From an uncultured Acidobacteriota bacterium (GTDB lineage Bacteria > Acidobacteriota > Thermoanaerobaculia > Gp7-AA8), in NCBI GenBank assembly GCA_946887105.1, contig CAMPKJ010000042.1:1-26012 (forward strand): DNA of 26,012 nt, in the 5' to 3' direction. Under the pieces are notes generated by a model, which was not told where the DNA came from, searched no databases, and saw only the letters and a list, made by a program, of their open reading frames with translations. Positions 20,301 through 26,012 of the stretch are shown here, one piece after another. A program made the position numbers and the translations under genes. Every line of letters starts with the position of its first letter. Position 1 is the first letter of the stretch.

Positions 20301-20712
20301 GGCGTCGAGCGGACCGGTGGTGACCAGCCGCACGTACACGTCGGTTGCCGGCGGCGGAACGTACGGCCAGTCGATCGATCCCGTCGCAGCCTTCGCATCG
20401 CGCGCGTTCGTGCCCGGCCTGCGCAACGACGGCAGCTACCGCTCGAACGTCGGCTTCGTGAACGGCGGCAGCGAGACGGAGTTCTTCCAGGTGATCCTGC
20501 TCTCGCCGTCCGGCACCGAGCTCGCGCGCAAAGGCATGACGCTCATCCCGGGACAGCAGATGCAGACCTCCGTGACCGCGCTCTTCCCGAACGTGTCGCT
20601 GCCCGCGGGGTTCACGATGCAGGCGGAAGGCGACGCGAACGCGAAGCTGTTCGCGTACGGGTCGATGGTGGACAACGCGTCAGGGGATCCGGTGTTTTTC
20701 GCGGGTCGGTGA
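17335..20712 (+). CDS. Large secreted metzincin-like metalloprotease with FN3, two PKD domains and four C-terminal repeats
   Basis: 1125 residues, GTG start with GGAGGT upstream. Signal peptide about 1-22 (VYGVTCVLMLAAMVAEG). The N-terminal region (23-190) has no assigned domain. The catalytic part shows the full metzincin zinc motif HEFGHTLGFGH at 367-377 and a Met-turn-like SALMYD with M385, as in matrixins and other M10-type proteases. A proline run near 415-423 leads to FN3 (about 428-512) and two PKD domains (about 513-595 with WNFGDGG, 600-680 with WSFGDGA). The C-terminus (681-1125) has four related repeats with a signature such as FRTNVGVVNRG, centred on W700, F815, W931 and Y1035. 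It is likely an exported protease acting on extracellular protein; FN3/PKD domains usually aid substrate or surface binding. A terminator-like hairpin follows. Confidence 0.9.
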   Translation: MNKFRVYGVTCVLMLAAMVAEGTTIVLPTDEQLIEKSPLIVDGTVVSTNVVERDGRIWTDTVVDVARAIKGDAESTITIRELGGVLGDRITKLFGTPEFAAGEQVLLFLEPNPRGGYRTVDLYVGKFTRGEMRNGQRLWMRDDVSSDVTLLDANFQPLHAKNVQRDAIAFEAFVRERVAGRAGAKNYGVENPMLAPDVKRGISAEFTLISEPNIYRWFRFASGQSAQWYSSGSQPGYGDGGVSELRTAMSSWTGYASANINYSYAGSRTGAMGGLEGPNGVNEVLFGDPLDEIAGSYNRNTGGVVGRGGFNGVSSRQNFTTTFAADASHPAGTLQAWNITEGNLTIQDGVSPANSISSKLLAEILAHEFGHTLGFGHSHDSSALMYDTVTGIGPALRADDQVAARWLYPNGSGTPPPPPPPAVPAAPASLIAQVSGNDINLSWIDNASNETGHSIHLSKNGGAFSKVAETGANAHAARLSGLTSGSYRVYVAAFNAAGSSPSNTATATIASAPAAKFTMTPQTGVAGVTNFTFYDESTGSVSSRVWNFGDGGTSIALVSTHVYTTPGQYTVTLTVTGSGGSSSTSKVILVSASVPVTPTVSAAFNVSTQSAQIGQNVFFTDASTGAPASWWWSFGDGATSTARNPVHAYAGPGTYTVTLTASNAVSSASASKQITVASTVPYRALVSVATYGGGASGTAWRTELNLFNAGTQGASVSLLFIPTAGGNMMTRDVFLSPKQSRTYANALVDLFGIAYGAGALGIEATSAGTSADLRVSSRTFTTGATGTYGQAVPDVQPDGLEKTLYITGIAANASFRTNVGVVNRGAAPMNATLALFSRTGATLSAKTIAVPAHSFQQAPLASFFPEIAGTSQDVLTMRIVAAASDAISAYASVVDNRTQDPIYIQARPAETGGSLTIPVVGRSTGANGTFWRSDLTFFNTSPNAVTLTLRYNGAAKSLFIGGSDTAVVDDVMSEFGLTSSSGALQVEWSASSGPVVTSRTYTSVAGGGTYGQSIDPVAAFASRAFVPGLRNDGSYRSNVGFVNGGSETEFFQVILLSPSGTELARKGMTLIPGQQMQTSVTALFPNVSLPAGFTMQAEGDANAKLFAYGSMVDNASGDPVFFAGR

Positions 20713-20725
20713 TTACGCGGACAAT

Positions 20726-20749
20726 CCCTCATCCGCCTTCGGATGAGGG
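20726..20749. terminator. Bidirectional terminator-like hairpin
   Basis: CCCTCATCCG (20726-20735) and CGGATGAGGG (20740-20749) form a perfect 10-bp stem around loop CCTT. It lies in the 41-base gap between the convergent stops of the metalloprotease gene and the metallo-beta-lactamase-fold gene. No T-tract is present on either side. Confidence 0.65.
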
Positions 20750-20753
20750 GTCC

Positions 20754-21620
20754 TCACTCCACGCGCAGTAAATCCCGTCCCACCACGATCTCTCCCTGAA
20801 ACTTCCGCGCGGCGCGTTCGCGAAACGTCTCCTCCGCGTTCGCCGGAATGAGATGCGTGAGCACCAGCTTCTTCACGCCCGCGCGTGCGGCGATTTCGCC
20901 CGCCTCTTCCGCGCTGACGTGATAGCTCTTCAGCCGCGCGGCCACTTCCGGCGTGTCGACGCGGTCGAAGTGCTCCGGCAGATACGCTTCGAGCACGAGC
21001 ACGTCCGCGCCTTTCGCATGGCGCACGAGGTTCTCCGACGGACGGGTGTCGCCGCTGATCACCACCGTGCGGCCAGCCGATTCGAATCGATAGCCGAACG
21101 CGTGACGCACCGGCCGGTGATCGACCGCAAACGCGATCACCTTCACCGTTCCGTCGTCGTACACCACGCCTTCACGCACGATGTGCGTGCGGATGGTCGC
21201 GCCGGCGGCGGGATGTTTCTCCATCACATCGCGGCGGATGTGGATGTCTTCGGCGAAGAACTCCAGCATGCCGCTGGCGAGCTTCTTCGTTCCCGGCGGG
21301 CCGTACAGCTGCAGCGGCGTGGTCTTCCGCCCGAACTGCCATGAGGTATTGAAGAGATCCGGCAGGCCGGCGGTGTGATCGGAGTGCAGATGCGTGAGGA
21401 ACACGCCGCGCAGGTTCGCGTACTTCAGGTCCGTCGCCGCGATGCGCATGGTCGCGCCGCGGCCGGCGTCGACGACGAACCAGGCATCGCCGGCGATGAC
21501 GACCGTCGATGGGCCGGCGTGCTCCGGATCGGGGCGCGGATAGCCGGTGCCGAGGAGGAGGACGATGAGGGCGACCGCAAGTCTGCGTGGCCGTTCCGGC
21601 CTAGCGAATGTGTGCGTCAT
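20754..21620 (-). CDS. Metallo-beta-lactamase-fold hydrolase (RNase Z/arylsulfatase-like group)
   Basis: 288 residues. The metal motif is HLHSDH at 77-82, with further ligand candidates in the DHRPVRHAFGYRF segment, the aspartate of ISGDTRPSE and the late THLIPA histidine. The overall layout (LGTGYPRPDPEHAGPS first strand, HLHSDHTAGLPDLF, SGDT) matches the long-form RNase Z-like branch of the superfamily, which includes tRNase Z and many uncharacterised phosphodiesterases. A hydrophobic stretch (LAVALIVLLLGTG) precedes or overlaps the first strand and may be a membrane anchor or signal sequence. The ATG at 21620 lies inside the end of the NUDIX gene (20-base overlap). It has no Shine-Dalgarno site of its own, so translation is probably coupled. 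Last gene of the hisN-NUDIX-MBL operon; substrate unknown. Confidence 0.87.
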   Translation of the reverse strand: MTHTFARPERPRRLAVALIVLLLGTGYPRPDPEHAGPSTVVIAGDAWFVVDAGRGATMRIAATDLKYANLRGVFLTHLHSDHTAGLPDLFNTSWQFGRKTTPLQLYGPPGTKKLASGMLEFFAEDIHIRRDVMEKHPAAGATIRTHIVREGVVYDDGTVKVIAFAVDHRPVRHAFGYRFESAGRTVVISGDTRPSENLVRHAKGADVLVLEAYLPEHFDRVDTPEVAARLKSYHVSAEEAGEIAARAGVKKLVLTHLIPANAEETFRERAARKFQGEIVVGRDLLRVE

Positions 21621-22170
21621 AGACGATCTGCGACCACGTTTCCATCGCCTCGCGATGCGCGTCGAGCTCCGACCGCGGCACCCAGCGCCCGCTCATCTTG
21701 TGCGTCTCGCGCACGTTCACTGCACCGGCATGTGCGTCGAGCACGTACACCGCGCCGAGGTGCACGCGGCCGACGTCGGTGGTGTCGTCGTTGAGGATGC
21801 CGACGAACGTGAGGTCGTAGTCGCCCACCACCTCCACCTCTTCCTCGAGCTCTTTCTGCAGTCCATCGAAGAGGTCCGGGGTGTCGGGATTGATATGCCC
21901 GCCGATGCCGAGGGAGAGTTTGTGATGCAGCCGCGCCTCGGTCTGCTTCTGCGTGCGCTGCAGCAGAAAGTACGCATCGCCGTGGCGGATCAGCACGTAC
22001 GGGATGATCTGCTTGTACTGCGGCGAGACCTCCGCGATCGGGCGATCGATGAAGAAATGCCGGTCGGTGATCGCATCGAGGATCTCGTCGGCACGCTCCT
22101 GCACCAGACCGCATTCGACGAGGTACGGCGCGAGCGTCTCGCGATCGACGACCATCACCTTTTCTGTCAT
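21601..22170 (-). CDS. NUDIX hydrolase
   Basis: 189 residues. NUDIX enzymes cleave nucleoside diphosphates linked to another moiety. The Nudix box is recognisable: the GIGGHINP loop is followed by the helix LQKELEEEVEV, where lysine replaces the usual arginine of REUxEE while the metal-binding glutamates are kept. The N-terminal part (FIDRPIAEVSPQYKQIIPYV, then LLQRTQKQTEARLHHKLSLG) resembles the COG4112-type predicted phosphohydrolases. The substrate is unknown. The ATG at 22170 overlaps the hisN stop in an ATGA junction, and GGAG lies 8 bases upstream; the long open frame before it runs through hisN and was rejected. The 3' end overlaps the MBL-fold gene by 20 bases. Confidence 0.88.
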   Translation of the reverse strand: MTEKVMVVDRETLAPYLVECGLVQERADEILDAITDRHFFIDRPIAEVSPQYKQIIPYVLIRHGDAYFLLQRTQKQTEARLHHKLSLGIGGHINPDTPDLFDGLQKELEEEVEVVGDYDLTFVGILNDDTTDVGRVHLGAVYVLDAHAGAVNVRETHKMSGRWVPRSELDAHREAMETWSQIVYDAHIR

Positions 22171-22934
22171 CGAAAGTACTCCAATACCGCATCGTGCACG
22201 AGCCCGTTCGTCGAGACCGCGCTGCCGCCGTCGATGCGCGCGTTTCCGGCCATATCGGTGAAGCGGCCGCCTGCCTCTTCCACGATGATCTGCACCGGCG
22301 CCATGTCCCAGATCGCAACGGAGGGCTCGATGGCGATCTCCACCGCTCCTTCGGCGACGAGCATGTGCGCCCAGAAATCGCCGAAGCCGCGCGAGCGCGT
22401 GCAGCGGCGCATCAGCGAGAGGAAGCGCACCGCGCCGCCGTGCAGGTCGAAGTCGGTGACGCTGTCGTAGGTGAGGTGCGCTTCTTCGAGCGTGTCGATG
22501 GCGGACGCGCGGATCGCGCGAGTCATCCCAAGCGCACGCACGAACGCGCCTTCGCCGCGCGATGCCCACCAGCGCCTACCCATCGCGGGCGCGGAGATCA
22601 CGCCCGCGGAGATGCGGCCGTTTTCCTCGATGCCGATGAGCGTGCCCCACACCGGAATGCCGCGCACGTAGTTCTTGGTGCCGTCGATCGGGTCGAGAAT
22701 CCAGCGCCGTGAGGTGGCGCCCGATGTGCCGAATTCCTCGCCGACGATGCCGTCGTCCGGACGCTCCGCGCTCAAGCGCTCGCGGATCATCCGCTCCACC
22801 GCCTCATCCGCCTCCGAGACCGGAGTCGTGTCGGTCTTCGTGCGCACGGACAGCGTCGCCGATTGGTAGTGCCGCATGGTGATGGCGTCGGCCGCGTCGG
22901 CGAGGTCCATCGCCAGGTGAAGATCGGGAGTCAT
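22167..22934 (-). CDS. hisN: Histidinol-phosphatase of the inositol monophosphatase family (HisN type)
   Basis: 255 residues, typical for the family. HisN dephosphorylates L-histidinol phosphate to histidinol, the penultimate stage of histidine synthesis. Metal ligands of the IMPase fold are present: E66 in GEEFG, D81 and D84 in WILDPIDGTKNY, and D210 in WDMAP. The segments RGIPVWGTLIG and RGFGDFWAHMLVAEGAVEIA are characteristic of HisN rather than of SuhB or CysQ. A role on another sugar or inositol phosphate cannot be excluded. The ATG at 22934 starts the conserved fold; the upstream open frame overlaps the divergent gene and was rejected. First gene of an operon with NUDIX and MBL-fold genes; no other his genes are nearby. 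Confidence 0.87.
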   Translation of the reverse strand: MTPDLHLAMDLADAADAITMRHYQSATLSVRTKTDTTPVSEADEAVERMIRERLSAERPDDGIVGEEFGTSGATSRRWILDPIDGTKNYVRGIPVWGTLIGIEENGRISAGVISAPAMGRRWWASRGEGAFVRALGMTRAIRASAIDTLEEAHLTYDSVTDFDLHGGAVRFLSLMRRCTRSRGFGDFWAHMLVAEGAVEIAIEPSVAIWDMAPVQIIVEEAGGRFTDMAGNARIDGGSAVSTNGLVHDAVLEYFR

Positions 22935-22987
22935 GGCCGCGAAGCCTACTACGCGTAACCTCGCGATCGTTAGCGCGTCACACCGGC

Positions 22988-24163
22988 ATGCACGCACTGC
23001 TGGTCGTGTCTCTTCTCGCGTCCATCGACCTCGGCGCGGCACGCACCGCGCACGCCGAGCTGCAGGCCCTCTGCGACGCCGATCGCGGACGGCTCTGGGG
23101 CCGCTCCGTCTGCGGTCCGCTGGTGTTCGCGGACCCGCGCACGCGCGAGGCCGTGCAGTTCGCGGACGGCAAACTGACGGAGACGCGCGTGCCCGATTCC
23201 ATCGGCATCGCGAACACCGGCGTCGACTGGGATGGCCGCCGCTGGACGATGGTGATGTGGCCGTTGCCGCAATCGACGATCTCCCGGCGCGTGCTCCTGG
23301 CGCACGAATCCTTCCATCGCGTGCAGCCGGAGCTCGGCTTGCCGATGAACAGTCCTGCGAACACGCATCTCGATACGGCGGAAGGCCGCTACTGGATGCG
23401 CATGGAGTGGCGCGCGCTGGCACGTGCGCTCGCGGGCGATGAAGAAGCGATCGCGGACGCGCTCACGTTTCGAGCGCAGCGTCACGCGCTCGCGCCGAAT
23501 GCGGCAGAGGAAGAGCGGCTCCTGGAGATGAACGAGGGATTGGCCGAGCACACCGGCTTCGCGCTGGCCATTCCGCACGTGCCCGAGCGCATCGCGCCGC
23601 TGGTGAAGAAACTCGCGAACGCGGAGAAGAGCGAGACGTTCGCACGGTCCTTTGCCTACACGACCGGACCGGCGTGGGGTGCGCTGCTGGACATCCGCGA
23701 TCCGCGTTGGACGCGACGGGTGAAGGCAAGCGATGACCTCTGCGATCTGCTCTACGCAGCCCGCCCAGTTTTCCTCACCGGCGAAGTTCGTGCTGCCGCC
23801 TACGACGGCGCAGCCGTCCTCGCCGAAGAATCCGCACGCGCGGAGCAAAAGCGCGTCCTCCTGGCCACACTCGAGGCACGTTTCATCACCGGCCCGACGC
23901 TCACACTCCCGCTCGAACAGATGCAGTTCACGTTCGATCCCAATCACGTGCAGCCGTTCGGCGATCGCGGATCCATCTATCAATCGCTCGAAGTGCGCGA
24001 CCTCTGGGGCAGGATCGTCGTGCGCGAAGGAGGCGGCTGGATCACGTCCGATTTCAAGCGCCTGATCGTGCCGGCCGATGGCTCCGGCTACGACCTGACG
24101 TTGCACGAGGGCTGGAAGATCGTCGCGGGCGCGCGCGAAGGTGATAAAACAATCACCCGGTGA
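22988..24163 (+). CDS. Secreted HExxH peptidase-like protein of unknown family
   Basis: 391 residues. The N-terminus is a short signal peptide (MHALLVVSLLASIDLGAARTAHA). The zinc-binding signature HESFH is at 106-110 in VLLAHESFHRVQPELG, and a candidate third ligand E183 lies in the helix LEMNEGLAEHTG, an arrangement typical of gluzincin-type metallopeptidases. The C-terminal 120 residues are probably beta-rich (LTLPLEQMQFTF, ITSDFKRLIV) without a recognised domain. I do not recognise the family; the peptidase role is inferred from the motif. Only 53 bases separate its ATG from that of the divergent hisN, so the promoters must lie there, though none stands out. Its TGA overlaps the GTG of the binding-protein/permease gene by four bases, so the two are translationally coupled. 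Confidence 0.82.
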   Translation: MHALLVVSLLASIDLGAARTAHAELQALCDADRGRLWGRSVCGPLVFADPRTREAVQFADGKLTETRVPDSIGIANTGVDWDGRRWTMVMWPLPQSTISRRVLLAHESFHRVQPELGLPMNSPANTHLDTAEGRYWMRMEWRALARALAGDEEAIADALTFRAQRHALAPNAAEEERLLEMNEGLAEHTGFALAIPHVPERIAPLVKKLANAEKSETFARSFAYTTGPAWGALLDIRDPRWTRRVKASDDLCDLLYAARPVFLTGEVRAAAYDGAAVLAEESARAEQKRVLLATLEARFITGPTLTLPLEQMQFTFDPNHVQPFGDRGSIYQSLEVRDLWGRIVVREGGGWITSDFKRLIVPADGSGYDLTLHEGWKIVAGAREGDKTITR

Positions 24164-25635
24164 GAGCGTCCCTTCTTCTCGTTCTTCTTCTGTCGTTCTC
24201 CGCGCACGCGCAGGAGCCGCCGCTCCGCTGGGGCGGTGATTCGGAAGGTGGCGCGCCGTTCGTCGAGGCGGATCCGAACGATCCTTCGAAGGTCGAAGGT
24301 TTCGACGTCGACGTCGCCGAAGCGATCGCCGCGGGACTGGGGCGCAAAGCGCAGTTCGTGCACGTCGCATACGCCGCCATCGATCAGTCCGTACAGCGCG
24401 GCGACTTCGACCTCGGCATGAGCGGCGTCGAAGACACGCCGGCGCGGCGTGCGGCGCTCGCGGCCACCATTCCGTACTACGTCTTCACCGAGGCCCTCAC
24501 GGTGCGCGAAGCGGATCGCGAAAAATTCGACAGCCTCGAGGACCTGCGCGGCAGCCGCGTCGGCACGCTCGGCGGCACCATCGCGTACGAGATCCTCCTC
24601 GACGCGGAGAAGACGCACGGCATCACCGCGGTCTCATACGACGACGACGTGCATCCGTACGAAGACCTGCAGCAGGGGAGGCTGGACGCGGTCCTGCTCG
24701 ACAACATCATCGCCGCGCGCGCCATGCGCCGCACGCCCGGTCTTTACTCGCACTACGACAAGCCGGTGGCGAAGGGCTACTACATCATCGTGCTCGCGCG
24801 CGAGAACACGAAGCTGCGCGATCGGGTCAACGAAGTGCTGAAGCGGCTGATGCGCGACGGCACGCTGGAGCGCATCTATCGCAAGTGGGAGATCTGGGAC
24901 GAGTTCCAGCAGCCTTTCTTCGACGAAGTGCTGGCCGAAACGGTGAAGGCGCCGCCCGCGCCGCCTTCGACGCACAAGACGCTCGATGCCGGCGCCGCCG
25001 TGAAGCGCTACTTCCCGGCGTTGCTGCGCGCCGCGGCGATCACGATCGCGATGTCCTGTCTGGCCATGGCGCTGGCCGTGCTTCTGGGCGTGCTGATCGC
25101 GGCCGGGCGCGTGTACGACAATGCGCTCCTGCGCGGCGTGCTGACCGCGTACGTCGAGATCATCCGCGGCACGCCGATCCTGCTGCAGCTCTTCGTGCTC
25201 TATTACGGCCTGTCGGCGGTGATCAAGCTGCCTGCATTCGTCGCCGCGCTGGTCGGCCTCGGATTGAATTACGCCGCGTACGAGAGCGAGATCTATCGCG
25301 GCGCGATGGAAGCGGTGGCGCGCGGGCAGCTCGAAGCGGCGCGCACATTGGGTCTGTCGGAGTTTCAGGTATTCCGCTTCGTGCGCGCACCGCAGGCGTT
25401 CCGTCTCGCGCTCGCGCCGATGACGAACGACTTCGTGGCGCTCTTGAAGGACTCCTCGCTCGTGTCGGTGATCACCGTGGTCGAGCTGACGAAGCAGACG
25501 CAGATTTTCGCGGCGAACATCGGCAGCTGGGTGATTCCCGGCGCGATCTGCGCGGCGCTGTATCTGATGATGTCACTGCCGCTGGCGCGGCTGGCGCGAC
25601 GTCTGGAAACGCGCTGGAAGGCGGCGTCGGCATGA
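24160..25635 (+). CDS. Polar amino-acid ABC transporter: fused periplasmic binding protein and permease
   Basis: 491 residues. It begins with a signal peptide (LLLVLLLSFSAHAQ). An SBP_bac_3 domain of the glutamine/arginine type follows (about 22-255; GFDVDVAEAIAAGLG, RGDFDLGMSGVEDTPARR, SRVGTLGGTIAYE, LQQGRLDAVLLDN). A proline-rich linker (APPAPPST, near 270) leads to a BPD_transp_1 permease (about 290-485) with several hydrophobic segments. It carries the EAA loop starting at E392 (EAARTLGLSEFQVFRFV), which docks the ATPase. Such SBP-permease fusions are known in GlnH-GlnP-type importers and imply one or two tethered binding domains per transporter. The GTG start at 24160 overlaps the preceding stop (GTGA), and the 3' end overlaps the ATPase gene (ATGA). 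Specificity is probably polar amino acids such as glutamine, glutamate or arginine; not decidable here. Confidence 0.92.
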   Translation: MRASLLLVLLLSFSAHAQEPPLRWGGDSEGGAPFVEADPNDPSKVEGFDVDVAEAIAAGLGRKAQFVHVAYAAIDQSVQRGDFDLGMSGVEDTPARRAALAATIPYYVFTEALTVREADREKFDSLEDLRGSRVGTLGGTIAYEILLDAEKTHGITAVSYDDDVHPYEDLQQGRLDAVLLDNIIAARAMRRTPGLYSHYDKPVAKGYYIIVLARENTKLRDRVNEVLKRLMRDGTLERIYRKWEIWDEFQQPFFDEVLAETVKAPPAPPSTHKTLDAGAAVKRYFPALLRAAAITIAMSCLAMALAVLLGVLIAAGRVYDNALLRGVLTAYVEIIRGTPILLQLFVLYYGLSAVIKLPAFVAALVGLGLNYAAYESEIYRGAMEAVARGQLEAARTLGLSEFQVFRFVRAPQAFRLALAPMTNDFVALLKDSSLVSVITVVELTKQTQIFAANIGSWVIPGAICAALYLMMSLPLARLARRLETRWKAASA

Positions 25636-26012
25636 ATGTCCTGACGATCGACGGCCTGCGCATGAAACGCGGCGCGCGCGAAGTGCTCCGCGGCGTGAGC
25701 CTGAACGTGAACGGCGGCGAGCTGGTGGCGCTGATGGGACATTCCGGCGGCGGCAAGACCACCGTGCTGCGCGCGATCACCGCGCTGGAGCCGTTCGACT
25801 CGGGACGCATCGACGTCGGCGGGGTGGTGCTCGAGGCGGGACGTTCGCCGTCGCGGCAGACGCTGCGCGAGCTGCGCCGTCACGTCGGGATGGTCTTCCA
25901 GCTGCATCACCTCTTCGAGCACCTCACCGCGATCGAGAACGTCACGCTCGCACCGCTGCACGTCGCGCACGTTTCGCGCGGCGACGCCGAACAGCGCGCG
26001 GTGGTGCTGCTC
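25632..26012 (+). CDS. Amino-acid ABC transporter ATP-binding subunit (3' end outside window)
   Basis: The first 127 residues of the ATPase partner of the upstream permease; the reading frame is open to the window end. The Walker A motif is GHSGGGKTT at about 36-44 (canonical GxSGSGKST, here with H after the first G and a double T). The Q-loop region is VFQLHHLFEHLTAIENV, typical of the GlnQ/HisP group. The signature and Walker B motifs lie beyond the window. The ATG at 25632 overlaps the permease stop by four bases (ATGA), so the subunits are co-translated. Confidence 0.93.
   Translation, partial: MNVLTIDGLRMKRGAREVLRGVSLNVNGGELVALMGHSGGGKTTVLRAITALEPFDSGRIDVGGVVLEAGRSPSRQTLRELRRHVGMVFQLHHLFEHLTAIENVTLAPLHVAHVSRGDAEQRAVVLL

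Noticed and set aside
18969..20771. 600-codon plus-strand open frame overlapping the metalloprotease C-terminus
   Set aside because: Shifted frame of the repeat region; Arg/His-rich, no start signal.

Overview
The window is GC-rich, densely coded bacterial chromosome with many short or overlapping gene junctions and no phage, plasmid or transposase genes. Giant multi-domain histidine kinases, secreted PKD/FN3/CARDB/beta-helix proteins and a zinc-finger/TPR regulator suggest a free-living, soil-type, signalling-rich bacterium. Acidobacteriota is my best guess, but no ribosomal RNA or other firm phylogenetic marker is present.

Region 1 (1-10521) is a signalling block. It opens inside a very large poly-HAMP hybrid histidine kinase with three C-terminal receiver domains. 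A 57-nt mosaic palindrome follows, then a secreted esterase-TPR protein on the same strand and a secreted CARDB/HExxH protein on the opposite strand. Next comes a tight operon: cheR (methyltransferase), cheB (methylesterase without a receiver domain) and a REC-PAS-histidine kinase. No CheA, CheW or methyl-accepting receptor is seen, so the CheR/CheB pair may serve the kinases rather than flagellar taxis (inference). Strong hairpins end the operon.

Region 2 (10534-14131) lies on the minus strand: a small secreted protein with an ideal Shine-Dalgarno site, a soluble zinc-finger/TPR regulator, a secreted right-handed beta-helix protein and tRNA-Gln(TTG). The first copy of a long hairpin repeat built from TTCCTCGG units lies directly behind the beta-helix gene.

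Region 3 (14132-20750) holds a PAS-GAF-PAS-GAF histidine kinase, a convergent YbaK-type deacylase whose stop codon abuts the kinase stop, the second copy of the hairpin repeat, and an 1125-residue secreted metzincin-like metalloprotease. The protease has FN3 and PKD domains and a C-terminus made of four related ~110-residue repeats.

Region 4 (20754-26012) has a minus-strand operon with overlapping genes (HisN-type histidinol phosphatase, NUDIX hydrolase, metallo-beta-lactamase-fold hydrolase). Divergent from it is a plus-strand operon: a secreted HExxH peptidase-like protein, a fused amino-acid binding protein/permease, and the ATPase subunit cut by the window end. All three genes overlap by four bases, which suggests that proteolysis and amino-acid uptake are expressed together.

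The most unusual items are the near-identical 276-nt HAMP repeats of the first kinase beside an orphan cheR/cheB pair, the two-copy hairpin repeat family, the mosaic palindrome at 4448-4504, and the four-repeat C-terminus of the secreted protease.
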